DNA of 64,000 nt from Betaproteobacteria bacterium (GTDB taxonomy: Bacteria > Pseudomonadota > Gammaproteobacteria > Burkholderiales > Burkholderiaceae_C), in the NCBI GenBank assembly GCA_016716535.1, contig JADJWD010000004.1, positions 620,001-684,000 of the forward strand, written 5' to 3'. The notes beneath the pieces were generated by a model, which was given only the letters and a program-made list of their open reading frames with translations, did no database searches and was not told where the DNA came from. The position numbers and the translations under genes are program-made. Positions 1 through 8,930 of the stretch are shown here, in pieces; the stretch's first letter is position 1; the number at the start of each line of letters is the position of its first letter.

Positions 1-49
1 TGAACGCAGCGGCCAGCGCAGCCAGCAACGGGGAACGTCGGTATTTCAT
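1..49 (-). CDS. 5' fragment of an exported protein
   Basis: Only the first 16 codons lie in the window, reading leftward from an ATG at 49 as MKYRRSPLLAALAAAF. A basic N-terminus followed by a hydrophobic alanine/leucine stretch is a typical Sec signal peptide start. A GGAG ribosome binding site sits about 8 bases upstream. The mature protein is outside the window, so no function can be given. Confidence 0.5.
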   Translation of the reverse strand, partial: MKYRRSPLLAALAAAF

Positions 50-117
50 CGGAACACTCCTTGAGCAGTGATGACGGGGGATGCGTGGCAACTTCAGTGC
101 CGGGTTCAGGGCCGGGT

Positions 118-459
118 TCAGTGCCAGGTGACACCGTAGTAGTCGTAGACGCGGCGGCCGTAGTCGTCGTCGTACGGCGGCAGTTCGTCCTTGGCGTGCT
201 TCGGCGCCGCGTTCAGCGTCTCTTTCTGCAGCGGCACGACGTACCCGTCCTTGCCGGTGTCGTAGGTCAGCATGTCCCACGGCAGCGGGTAGCGGTCGCT
301 GCCGATGCCGAGGAAGCCGCCGAACTCGAGCACGGCGTAGCGCACGTTGCCCGAGCGCTTGTCGATCATCAGCGTGTCGATCGAGCCGAGCTTGTCGCCC
401 GAGGGGTTGTAGACGGCCGTGCCTTCGACGCGGTCGGAACGGATGACGGGGTTGCCCAT
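118..459 (-). CDS. PRC-barrel domain protein
   Basis: A 113-residue protein. Residues 1-75 match the PRC-barrel fold: an opening VIRSDRVEGTAVYNPSGDKLG, then SIDTLMIDKRSGNVRYAVLEFGG. This small beta-barrel is found in RimM, photosynthetic reaction-centre H subunits and many stress-related stand-alone bacterial proteins. The C-terminus is rich in Asp/Tyr. AGGAG lies upstream of the ATG. Neighbouring small stress/membrane proteins (DUF1328, BON lipoprotein) suggest an envelope or stress role, but the exact function is unknown. Confidence 0.8.
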   Translation of the reverse strand: MGNPVIRSDRVEGTAVYNPSGDKLGSIDTLMIDKRSGNVRYAVLEFGGFLGIGSDRYPLPWDMLTYDTGKDGYVVPLQKETLNAAPKHAKDELPPYDDDYGRRVYDYYGVTWH

Positions 460-507
460 GGGTGTCTCTCCTGTCGGTTGAACGGTGGCGAAGCTGGCTG
501 TTCTTGT

Positions 508-579
508 TCAGAGCAGCCAGACGAGGAACAGCACGAAGGCCGGTACGCCCAGCAACCAGGCGGCGAGGTACTTGATCAC
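508..579 (-). CDS. 23-residue hydrophobic peptide
   Basis: A very short frame starting at GTG 579, preceded by an excellent AAAGGAG ribosome binding site, encodes MIKYLAAWLLGVPAFVLFLVWLL, one single-pass membrane helix. Similar tiny YLxAWLLGVP-type membrane peptides are annotated as hypothetical in proteobacteria. The strong RBS and clean helix are the only evidence of expression. It lies 49 bases upstream of the PRC-barrel gene on the same strand and may be cotranscribed with it. Confidence 0.45.
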   Translation of the reverse strand: MIKYLAAWLLGVPAFVLFLVWLL

Positions 580-854
580 GTCGTTTCTCCTTTCAGCGGC
601 GCCGCAGCGTGTGTTCGCAGCGGCGACCCGGTGCGGGCACTGTGCCGGCGGTGCCGCGCCGCAGGTGTGAGCAGGAACCGCCAGGCGGCGTAGGACGAAA
701 GCCCGTCCACCCCGAACCCGTCGCAGGCCGCGTGCCCGCGTGTTCCTCAGGTCCGGCCCTTGCCACATGCACCGACGCACGGCGGCAAACGAGCGCCTGG
801 CCGCCTTCGTGTTTTCTGACTTCAAGCAGGCGCCCGACGACAGGAGTGAGAGTG

Positions 855-1229
855 ATGAGAAAGGACATGGGACAAGGCAAGTCGAGATCGCCTTCGGGGC
901 CATCGACGCCCTCGATGCAGACGTCGCCTTCGGGGCAATCACCGGGCCGCGTGCAGGCCCCGGGACGTGACGGCGACGAGACGACGATGCCCGACCGTTC
1001 GGCCATCCGCGGCGAAGGCGACCCCCAGTCGGCTCGCAACTACAACGAGTCGCAACAGGACTTCGTGCAAAGCGGCGGCGTGCAGCAGGCCGCGCAACGG
1101 GCAGCGCCGCGTGACCAGGCGGAGTCCGAGTCGATGCAGGAGGCCGAAGCGAAGGCGCGCGAGCGCGCCAAGGGCGAAGACCCCACCGTGCCCGGCGCCA
1201 ACGCGCTGCACGGCAAGAAGAGCCCCTGA
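855..1229 (+). CDS. hydrophilic low-complexity protein
   Basis: 124 residues from an ATG with GGAG nine bases upstream. The protein is hydrophilic and poor in hydrophobic residues. The N-terminal 45 residues are Ser/Pro/Gly-rich; the rest is Gln/Glu/Ala-rich (for example QSARNYNESQQDFVQSGGVQ, ESMQEAEAKARERAKGED) and probably disordered or helical. It resembles small stress-induced hydrophilic proteins, but I recognise no family. The stop is followed by the convergent DUF1328 gene. Confidence 0.5.
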   Translation: MRKDMGQGKSRSPSGPSTPSMQTSPSGQSPGRVQAPGRDGDETTMPDRSAIRGEGDPQSARNYNESQQDFVQSGGVQQAAQRAAPRDQAESESMQEAEAKARERAKGEDPTVPGANALHGKKSP

Positions 1230-1301
1230 ACAGGTCGCTGAAACGAGCCGCCGCGCGGGATGCGCGGCGGCTCGTTCGTCGATCGGCGCGTCGTTCTGGC
1301 C

Positions 1302-1466
1302 TCAGCGCCGTTTCAGCGCGCTCATGATGAACCCGGCCAGCGCCAGGATCAGGAAGACGACGAACAGGATCTTCGCGATGCCCGCCGCGCTGGCGGCAAT
1401 GCCGCCGAAGCCGAAGAACGCCGCGATGAGCGCGATGACGAAGAAGACGACGGCGTAGTGCAGCAT
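1302..1466 (-). CDS. DUF1328 (YtjA-type) small membrane protein
   Basis: 54 residues, MLHYAVVFFVIALIAAFFGFGGIAASAAGIAKILFVVFLILALAGF..., with two transmembrane helices. This is the length and pattern of the DUF1328/YtjA family (opening MLxxAxxFxxIAxIAAxxGF, glycine-rich turn, second helix). Molecular function is unknown; homologues are often stress-induced. The BON-domain lipoprotein lies 17 bases upstream on the same strand, so the two probably form an operon. Confidence 0.85.
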   Translation of the reverse strand: MLHYAVVFFVIALIAAFFGFGGIAASAAGIAKILFVVFLILALAGFIMSALKRR

Positions 1467-1483
1467 GGTGCGGTCTCCTTCGT

Positions 1484-1852
1484 TCAGCGATTCGGGTTGA
1501 CCGTCAGCCGGTTGTCGACGGTGAGCACGCCGTCGATGCCGCGCGCCAGCTGCGTGGCACGGTCGCGTGCCGCCGCGTCGGGCGCGCTGCCCTTCAGCAC
1601 GACGCGGCCGTCGGTGGTGTCGACGTCGATGCGCAGCGCACTCAGCGACGCATCGGCGGCGAGCGCGCCGTTCACCGCAGCGGTGATCATCGCGTCCTTC
1701 GCCTTCTCGGCCACGACACCCGTGGCGCGCGCCGTGGCTTCGCCGACGTCGCGCGTCGCCTGTGCGGCCTCGGTCTGAGTTTCACGCGAACACGCCGCGA
1801 GCAGCGTCGACATCGCGATCATCGCGGTCGTCGAGAGTTGGACAAACGTCAT
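1484..1852 (-). CDS. BON-domain lipoprotein
   Basis: 122 residues starting at MTFVQLST; a GGGAGAG ribosome binding site favours this over the upstream ATG. The signal sequence ends in the lipobox LLAAC, so it is a lipoprotein. Residues about 50-120 form one BON domain (AAVNGALAADASLSALRIDVDTTDGRVVLKG... ending VDNRLTVNP), a fold seen in OsmY and other envelope-stress proteins thought to bind membranes. Probably in an operon with the DUF1328 gene. Confidence 0.8.
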   Translation of the reverse strand: MTFVQLSTTAMIAMSTLLAACSRETQTEAAQATRDVGEATARATGVVAEKAKDAMITAAVNGALAADASLSALRIDVDTTDGRVVLKGSAPDAAARDRATQLARGIDGVLTVDNRLTVNPNR

Positions 1853-2140
1853 GGTTCTCTCCCTGGCAGTGATGAAGTGCATCGGCGCCTGATGAAGTCA
1901 AGGGCACCGATGCGCCTGCACTCTAGGAACGAGCTTGCGAAACAGGTGTCGGACGTGCGCGGCGCGGGGCGTAGGACAACGTGCTTCAGGCAAGCGCGCG
2001 GCGCTGTGGGTGCGGGTGTCTGAGCACAGCGAGCGAAGCGAGCGGAGCGAGTTATGAGCCCGCCCGGCCGCTGTCCCGCCCGCGGACTTGCTCACGCAAA
2101 CCGCGGAATCACGAAGCAGCGTTCGTGCTGGCGCCTCGCC
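1853..2140. other. intergenic region, no gene
   Basis: 288 bases between the BON lipoprotein promoter side and the 3' end of livF. Open frames here lack recognisable domains. Positions 2030-2052 carry a short imperfect GCGAG repeat. No clear terminator with a T-run was found for the long minus-strand operon ending at 2141. Confidence 0.5.
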
Positions 2141-2853
<713 letters not shown>

Positions 2854-2857
<4 letters not shown>

Positions 2858-3630
2858 GTCGCCGACTCCCCGAGGTACGCCGCCTGCACCTGCGGGTCGG
2901 CGCGCACCGCCGCCGGCGTGCCGCTGGCGATGACGCCGCCGTTGACCATCACCGTGATGCGATCGGCGATGCGGAACACCGCGTCCATGTCGTGCTCGAC
3001 CAGCGCCACCGCGTGCTGCGGCTTCAGCCGCTCGAGCAGCGCGAGCATGCGCTCGGTCTCCTCGGCACCCATGCCCGCGAGCGGCTCGTCGAGCAGCAGC
3101 ACCTGCGGCGCGGCAGCCAGGCACATCGCGATCTCGAGCTGCCGGCGCTGGCCGTGCGACAGCGCCGCGGCCGGGCGCTCGAGCAGGCCCTCGAGGCCGA
3201 CGCTCGCTGCCGCTTCGCGCGCCGCGGCCACGCTGTCGCGGCAGGCATCCGCCGGCGTCCACCAGTCGAACGGCCGCGCGTAGCGCGCCTGCGCCGCGAG
3301 GCGGCAGTTCTCCTGCACGCTGAACGGCGCGAACACCGTCGTGCGCTGGTAGCTGCGGCCGATGCCGGCGCGCGCGCGCTGCGGCTGCGTCCAGTGCGTC
3401 ACGTCACGGCCGGCCAGCAGCACCTGGCCAGCGCTTGCCGGCAGCTCACCGGACAGCAGGTTGATCAGCGTCGACTTGCCCGCGCCATTGGTGCCGATGA
3501 CCGCGTGCACGCTGCCGCGCGCGAACTCGATCGAGACGTTGTCGACGGCGACGATGCCGCCGAAGCGCCGCGTCAGCGTGCGCGCGGCCAGCAGCACCTC
3601 GCCGGTCGCCGCGTTGCTCATGCCGCTCAT
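2854..3630 (-). CDS. livG: branched-chain-type ABC importer ATPase LivG
   Basis: 258 residues, starting at an ATG that overlaps the livM stop (ATGA). Walker A is GTNGAGKST, the signature is the relaxed LSHGQRRQLE typical of LivG, Walker B is VLLLDEPLAGM, and the switch histidine is in LVEHDMD. It pairs with LivF as the two cytoplasmic ATPases of the importer. A second ATG (MSNAATG) nine bases downstream is an alternative start. Confidence 0.9.
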
Positions 3631-4610
3631 GCGCCGCCCCAGCGCTTGCGCAGCCGCTGCGTCACCAGCGCGCCGGCGCCGATCAAGCCGCGCGGCAACA
3701 ACGCCACCGACACGATGATCGTCAGCCCGAGCCCGAGCATCCAGTGCTTGGCCCAGCCACCGAAGACCGCCTCGGACTTGAACAGCTCCTGCAGCAGCGC
3801 GAACGCGAACGCGCCGAGCACCGCGCCGCGCAGGTGGCCGATGCCGCCGAGGATGATCATCACCAGCAGCGCGCCCGAGAGGTGCCAGCTCAAGAGTTCC
3901 GGGTTGACGAAGCCGTCCTTCACCGCGAAGAGGAACCCCGCGAGCCCGGCGACGGCACCCGAGATCACGAACGCCGCGAGCTTGTACGGATAGGTGTCGA
4001 AGCCGACCGCGCGCATGCGCTGCTCGTTGATGCGGATGCCGGCCAGCGCATGCCCTAGCCGCGCGCGACCGATCAGCGCCAGCAGCACGAAGGCGGCGAC
4101 CAGGCAGCCGAAGGTGAAGTAGTACATCGCCAGCGCCGGCTGCAGATCGAGCCAGACCTGGCCGCCGAACGCGAGGTTCGGCTTCACGTTCAGGTAGATG
4201 CCGTCGCTGCCGCCGCCCAGCGGCGTGTCGTGCACGACGTAGTAGGCCATCTGCGCAAAGGCGAGCGTGACCATGATGAAGTAGATGCCGCGCGTGCGCA
4301 GCGACAGCGCGCCGACGACCAGCGCGAACAGCGCCGCCACCGCCACCGACGCCGGCAGCAGCCACGCGATCGAGGCCGCCTCGGCCTCGGGCGAAAGGCG
4401 CACCGCCGCGTAGCCCGCCAGGCCGAAGAACGCCGCCTGGCCGAAACAGACGAGCCCGACGCGGCCGACCAGCAGCTCGAGGCTCAACGCGGCGATCGCG
4501 TAGATCATCGTCTTCGTGACGAGATCGAGGCCGTAGCTGCCCGCGGCCAGCGGCCACAGCGCCAGCGCCAGTGCGCCGGCGATCGTCGCAAGCGTGCGCG
4601 GCGTCGGCAT
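3627..4610 (-). CDS. livM: branched-chain-type ABC importer permease LivM
   Basis: 327 residues with 8-10 predicted membrane helices. It carries LivM-family landmarks: LVGRVGLVCFGQAAFFGLAGY near residue 45 and GGIGHLRGAVLGAFAF near residue 265. The start ATG at 4610 shares one base with the livH stop (TGATG), indicating translational coupling. It forms the inner-membrane channel with LivH. Confidence 0.9.
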   Translation of the reverse strand: MPTPRTLATIAGALALALWPLAAGSYGLDLVTKTMIYAIAALSLELLVGRVGLVCFGQAAFFGLAGYAAVRLSPEAEAASIAWLLPASVAVAALFALVVGALSLRTRGIYFIMVTLAFAQMAYYVVHDTPLGGGSDGIYLNVKPNLAFGGQVWLDLQPALAMYYFTFGCLVAAFVLLALIGRARLGHALAGIRINEQRMRAVGFDTYPYKLAAFVISGAVAGLAGFLFAVKDGFVNPELLSWHLSGALLVMIILGGIGHLRGAVLGAFAFALLQELFKSEAVFGGWAKHWMLGLGLTIIVSVALLPRGLIGAGALVTQRLRKRWGGA

Positions 4611-5494
4611 CACGAGCCAGCGCGGAAAAGCCCTTCGGGCTTCCACAGCAGGATGAGCGCCATCAACACGTAGACGCCGGCGCCCGCCACCTCGGGCACG
4701 AGCACCTTGCCGAAGGTGTCGACGATGCCGATCAGGATGGCCGCGAGCATTGCCCCGCGCACCGAGCCGATGCCACCGATGACGACGACGACGAAGCAGA
4801 CGATCAGCACCTGCTGGCCCATGCCCGGGTACACCGATGACACGGGCGCCGCCACCATGCCGGCGAACACCGCGATCGCCACGCCGGCAGCGAAGACGAC
4901 GCGGTACAGCATCGAGATGTCGATGCCCAGCGACTGCACCATCTCGCGGTTCGTCGCACCGGCGCGCACCGCCATCCCCAGACGCGTGCGCGCGAGCACC
5001 CACCACATCGCCGCCGCCAGCGCCAGGCACACGCCGGAGACGAAGAGGCGATACACCGGGTACGTCATCAGCTCGCCGAGCGGGATCGTGCCGGCCAGCA
5101 GCGCCGGCGGCTTGACGCCGTGCACGTCGTCGCCGACGAGCAGGCTGCGCAGTTCCTCGAAGACGAGGATGAGGCCGTAGGTCATCAGCACCTGCTGCAG
5201 ATGTTCGCGCTCGTACAGGTAGCTGTAGAACGCCCACTCGAGCACGTAGCCGAGCACGACCGACAGCGCCAGGCCGACCAGCAGCGTCGAGAAGAAGCCG
5301 CCGCCGAACGACAGCGCGACCCACGGCGCCAGCGCGTAGGCCATGTAGGCGCCGATCATGTAGAAGCTGCCGTGCGCGAGGTTGATGACGCCCATGATCC
5401 CGAAGATCAGCGTCAGCCCCGAGGCGACGAGGAACAGCAGCAGCCCGTACTGCAGTGCGTTCAGGCACTGCACGAGGAAGGTGGCAAGGTCCAT
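4610..5494 (-). CDS. livH: branched-chain-type ABC importer permease LivH
   Basis: 294 residues beginning MDLATFLVQCLNALQYGLLL. LivH-type motifs: SGLTLIFGIMGVINLAHGSFYM near residue 30 and VIGGIGSVRGAMLAAI near residue 240. About eight membrane helices. It is separated from livK by 111 bases that contain a strong hairpin, so the permease genes may be expressed below the level of the binding protein. Confidence 0.9.
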   Translation of the reverse strand: MDLATFLVQCLNALQYGLLLFLVASGLTLIFGIMGVINLAHGSFYMIGAYMAYALAPWVALSFGGGFFSTLLVGLALSVVLGYVLEWAFYSYLYEREHLQQVLMTYGLILVFEELRSLLVGDDVHGVKPPALLAGTIPLGELMTYPVYRLFVSGVCLALAAAMWWVLARTRLGMAVRAGATNREMVQSLGIDISMLYRVVFAAGVAIAVFAGMVAAPVSSVYPGMGQQVLIVCFVVVVIGGIGSVRGAMLAAILIGIVDTFGKVLVPEVAGAGVYVLMALILLWKPEGLFRAGS

Positions 5495-5572
5495 GCGTTG
5501 CGCGTCTTCACCGCGTCCGAGGCCACCACGCACCCGGCACGCATGGGCGCGGCACCCGCTCACGGCAAGGCA

Positions 5573-5594
5573 CCCGGCGCGAGGACGCGCCGGG
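5573..5594 (-). terminator. stem-loop between livK and livH
   Basis: CCCGGCGCG, loop AGGA, CGCGCCGGG: a perfect 9-bp inverted repeat with a 4-base loop and no T-run. It lies 11 bases past the livK stop and 78 bases before livH. Hairpins at this place in binding-protein-dependent transporter operons often stabilise upstream mRNA or partially attenuate transcription. Role inferred from position only. Confidence 0.5.
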
Positions 5595-5605
5595 CGCCGC
5601 CGCGA

Positions 5606-6775
5606 TCACTTCATCGTGCAGCCCTTGCCCGGGTCGGCCAGCGCCTTGGAGGCGATGCCGATCGTCTTGTTCTCCTTGCCGACCACCTGGCGCAGGTAGA
5701 TGTCCTGCACCGGGTTGTGGTTGGCGCCGAGCGTGAAGGCGCCGCGCGGGCTGTCGATCTTCGCCTTGCGCACGGCGGCGGCGAACTCGGCCTTCTTCGT
5801 GATGTCGCCCTTCGTCCCCGCGAGGCCGACGCCGAGGATCTGCGCCGCGTCGTAGCCCTGCACGGCGTACACGTCGGGCTGCAGCTTGTAGGCCTTCACG
5901 TAGGCCAGCCGGAAGGCGTTGTCGCGCGGCGTATTCAGCCCGTCGGCATAGTGCAGCGTCGTCAGCAGGCCGTCGGCGTCGGCGCCCTGCGCCTCGAGCG
6001 TGCCGTCGGTGAGGAAGCCCGCGCCGTACAGCGGGATCGCCTTCTTCAGGCCCGCGGCGGAGTAGTCCTTGACGAACTTGACCGCGGCGCCGCCGGCGAA
6101 GAAGGTGTAGACGGCGTCGGGCTTGATCGACGCGATCTCGGTCAGCAGGGCCTGGAACTCGACGTTGGGGAACGGCAGGTTCAGGTCCTTGACGACCTTG
6201 CCACCGCCCTTCTCGAACGCCTCCTTGAAGCCGCCGACGCTCTCGTCGCCGGCGGCGTACTTGTGCGTGATCGTGACAACGCGCTTGTGGCCCTTCTTCG
6301 CAGCCACCTCGCCCATCGCGTAGGCCGGCTGCCAGTTCGAGAACGAGCTGCGGAAGATGCCCGGGCCGCACATCGGCCCCGTGACGACGCCGGCGCCGGC
6401 GTTGGGCACGATCAGCATCGTGCCCGACTCCTTGGCCGCCCGCGCCATCGCGGCGACGACACCGGAGTGCACGGTGCCGACGATCACGTCGACGTTGTCG
6501 CGCTTGATCAGCTTGTTGACGTTGTCGGTGGCCTTGGCGGGGTCGCTCTCGTCGTCGACCTTGATGAATTCGAGCTCGCGGCCGCCGAGCTTGCCGCCCT
6601 GTTCGCTGGCATAGAGCCGGAAGCCGTTTTCGATGGCCACGCCGAGCGCGGCGTAGGTGCCGGTGTAGGGCAGCATCAGGCCGACCTTCAGCTTGCCGGC
6701 CGGCTGCGCAACCGCGCAGGATGCGGCCAGGGCAAGCGATGCGGCGACCAGCGCCGCCGGGCTACGTTTCAGCAT
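5606..6775 (-). CDS. livK: periplasmic substrate-binding protein of Liv-type ABC importer
   Basis: 389 residues with a Sec signal peptide cleaved near AVAQPAG. The mature protein starts KLKVGLMLPYTGTYAALG, typical of the type I periplasmic binding fold (LivK family). It contains VIVGTVHSGVVAAM and YDAAQILGVGL. The start ATG overlaps the padI 3' end by seven bases and has CAGGAGAG upstream. Position directly after the phenylglyoxylate dehydrogenase genes argues for uptake of an aromatic or arylacetic acid; the ligand is not shown by sequence. Confidence 0.88.
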   Translation of the reverse strand: MLKRSPAALVAASLALAASCAVAQPAGKLKVGLMLPYTGTYAALGVAIENGFRLYASEQGGKLGGRELEFIKVDDESDPAKATDNVNKLIKRDNVDVIVGTVHSGVVAAMARAAKESGTMLIVPNAGAGVVTGPMCGPGIFRSSFSNWQPAYAMGEVAAKKGHKRVVTITHKYAAGDESVGGFKEAFEKGGGKVVKDLNLPFPNVEFQALLTEIASIKPDAVYTFFAGGAAVKFVKDYSAAGLKKAIPLYGAGFLTDGTLEAQGADADGLLTTLHYADGLNTPRDNAFRLAYVKAYKLQPDVYAVQGYDAAQILGVGLAGTKGDITKKAEFAAAVRKAKIDSPRGAFTLGANHNPVQDIYLRQVVGKENKTIGIASKALADPGKGCTMK

Positions 6776-7737
6776 GGGGTTCTCTCCTGTGGGGCTGGCG
6801 AGGTTGGCGAAAGGTCGGCCAGCGTATCAGGCGCGGCGCGCCTTGCCAGTCGGGCCCACCCGAGGTTGACCTGCTCCTGCAACGCCGCGCGCTCGGCCGC
6901 GTCGAGGTGCCGATAGCGGCCTTGCAGCGCCAGGTAGTCGGCCAGCGGCCGCGTGCGCTGGCTGTTCAACGTGTAGCGCAGGCCGTCCTCCACTTCATAC
7001 AGCGGAAAGGCACCCGTCTCCACCGCCAGCCGCGCCGCGGCGAGCCCCATGTCATCGGCCAGGCCCCAGCCGTCGAGGCACGGGATCAGGAGCACGAGGA
7101 CGCGCGTGCCGCGCAGTTCACGCGCGCGCGCCACCTTGCGGCGCAGGTCGGCGAGATGCCCGGCGCTCGCCGTGGCGACGTACGGCACGCCGTGCGCGGC
7201 CATGATCTCGACGAGGTTCTTCTTGCCCGTCTGCTTGCCCGCCGGTGTCGAGCCGGTCCACGCGTGCTGCGGCGTCGACGACGACTTCTGCGCGCCGGTG
7301 TTCATGTAGCCCTCGTTGTCGAGGCACACGTAGATGAAGTCCTCGTTGCGCTCGGCGGCCGAACTGAGGCACTGCAGCCCGATGTCGTAGGTGCCGCCGT
7401 CGCCGGCCAGCACCACCACCTGCGTGTCGCGACGGCCCTGCGCGTTCAGCGCCCGGCGCAGGCCCGAGGCGGCCGCGGCGCTGGCTTCGAGCGTCGGCTG
7501 GTAGACGGGGATCTTCAGCGAGCTGTACGGCTGCGGCCCGGCGATGATCGCCATGCACGAAGGCGGGATCACCGCCACCGTGTCGGGCCCGAGCGCGGCC
7601 AGCACGTGCCGCGCCGACAGCGCGTCGATGCAGCCGGGGCACGCGGCGTGGCCGGCACAGAGCATCGGCGGTGCGTCCAGCGCGGCGTTCGCGGCGGCGA
7701 TCGGGTGCATGGCGTGCATCGGCTGCGTCGGGTGCAT
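6769..7737 (-). CDS. padI: phenylglyoxylate dehydrogenase beta subunit (ThDP-binding)
   Basis: 322 residues; the start MHPTQPMHAM is chosen for the GGAGGAG eleven bases upstream. It belongs to the C-terminal-TPP family of 2-oxoacid:ferredoxin oxidoreductases, with N-terminal GHAACPGC and the ThDP/Mg motif GDGGTYDIG ... LDNEGYMNTG around residues 110-145. With PadEGH it oxidatively decarboxylates phenylglyoxylate with CoA to benzoyl-CoA and CO2. The assignment to phenylglyoxylate rather than pyruvate or another 2-oxoacid rests on the neighbouring padE, padG and NAD-binding padH and on padBCD elsewhere in the window. Confidence 0.8.
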   Translation of the reverse strand: MHPTQPMHAMHPIAAANAALDAPPMLCAGHAACPGCIDALSARHVLAALGPDTVAVIPPSCMAIIAGPQPYSSLKIPVYQPTLEASAAAASGLRRALNAQGRRDTQVVVLAGDGGTYDIGLQCLSSAAERNEDFIYVCLDNEGYMNTGAQKSSSTPQHAWTGSTPAGKQTGKKNLVEIMAAHGVPYVATASAGHLADLRRKVARARELRGTRVLVLLIPCLDGWGLADDMGLAAARLAVETGAFPLYEVEDGLRYTLNSQRTRPLADYLALQGRYRHLDAAERAALQEQVNLGWARLARRAAPDTLADLSPTSPAPQERTPC

Positions 7738-7769
7738 CGTTGTCTCCTCCTGCAGCCTCGGTCGCGGCT

Positions 7770-8930
7770 TTAGCGCACCCACTGCGAATCGCTTGTCACG
7801 TCGGCCGTGCCGAGCGCCTCATCGACGAACGCGACGATGCGCTCCGGCGGCACGTTGACGCCGCCGACGCCGGCCAAGAGCCCGTGCACGCGCGGCGCGG
7901 CCGGCATGCCGTACAGCGCCGCGCGCAACTCCTGGTGCAGCACACCGCCGGCGCCCGGCGAATGATTGCGGTCGAGCACGATCACGTCGCGCAGGCCGGC
8001 CAGTGCCGCCCGCAACGCCGCCACCGGCAGCGGGCGGAAGAGCCGCAGCTTCACGAGGCCGACCGCCACACCGCGCTCGCACAGCGCGTCGACGGCCTCG
8101 CGCGCGGTGCCGGCCATGCTGCCCATCGTCACGACGGCCGCAGCCGCATCTTCGCAGCGATAGCGTTCGACGACGCCCCACTGGCGGCCGAAGCGCTCGC
8201 CGCACTCGCGGTCGGCGGCGGCGGCGAGCGCCGGCACGCTTTGCATCGCCTCCTCGATCGCGCGGCGGTGGCGGCAGAACATGTCCTGGCTGACGACGTT
8301 GCCCCAGCCCGAAGGCGCCTCGGTGTCCAGGCGCTGCGCCGGCGCATACGGCGGCAGCCAGGCATCGACCTCCTCCTGCGCCGGCACGAGCACCGGTTCC
8401 AGCGAATGCGAGACATAGAACGCATCGAGGCTGACGAGCACCGGCAAGCGCACCTGCTCGGCGACGCGGTACGCCTGCAGCACGGTGTCCAGCGCCTCCT
8501 GCGCCGTCTCGACGTAGTACTGCACCCAGCCGGTGTCGCGCTGCGCGAGGCTGTCGGTCTGGTCGGGCCAGAAGGCCCACGGCGACGCCACCGTGCGGTT
8601 GACGTTGGCCATGACGATCGGCGCGCGCGCGCCGGCCGCATAGTGCAGCACCTCGTGCATCAGCAGCAAGCCCTGCGACGCGGTGGCGGTGAACACGCGC
8701 GCGCCGGCCAGCGACGCCGGGATGCACGCCGACATCACCGAGTGCTCGGACTCGACGGTGAGGATCTCGGCGTCGAACGCGCCCTCGGCCTGGAACTCGG
8801 TCAAGAGCTCCAGCACCGGCGTCTGCGGCGTGATCGGGTAGACCGGCACGACCTTCGGCCGCGCCAGCCGCGCGGCCCAGGCCACGGCGTGGTTGCCGGT
8901 CAGCAGCACACGCCGGGCCGGGGTGCTCAT
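7770..8930 (-). CDS. padG: phenylglyoxylate dehydrogenase alpha subunit
   Basis: 386 residues of the 2-oxoacid:acceptor oxidoreductase alpha family. Landmarks are LTGNHAVAWAARLA at the N-terminus, the YPITPQTPVLE pyrimidine-binding motif near residue 30, a TATASQGLLLM segment, and the C-terminal VLDRNHSPGAGG. The start ATG overlaps the padH stop (ATGA). It forms the catalytic core with PadI. Subunit naming follows the five-gene phenylglyoxylate:NAD oxidoreductase of Azoarcus. Confidence 0.8.
   Translation of the reverse strand: MSTPARRVLLTGNHAVAWAARLARPKVVPVYPITPQTPVLELLTEFQAEGAFDAEILTVESEHSVMSACIPASLAGARVFTATASQGLLLMHEVLHYAAGARAPIVMANVNRTVASPWAFWPDQTDSLAQRDTGWVQYYVETAQEALDTVLQAYRVAEQVRLPVLVSLDAFYVSHSLEPVLVPAQEEVDAWLPPYAPAQRLDTEAPSGWGNVVSQDMFCRHRRAIEEAMQSVPALAAAADRECGERFGRQWGVVERYRCEDAAAAVVTMGSMAGTAREAVDALCERGVAVGLVKLRLFRPLPVAALRAALAGLRDVIVLDRNHSPGAGGVLHQELRAALYGMPAAPRVHGLLAGVGGVNVPPERIVAFVDEALGTADVTSDSQWVR

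Noticed and set aside
2030..2052. Short GCGAG-rich run as a CRISPR or iteron array
   Set aside because: Too short, imperfect and without spacers; simple low-complexity sequence.
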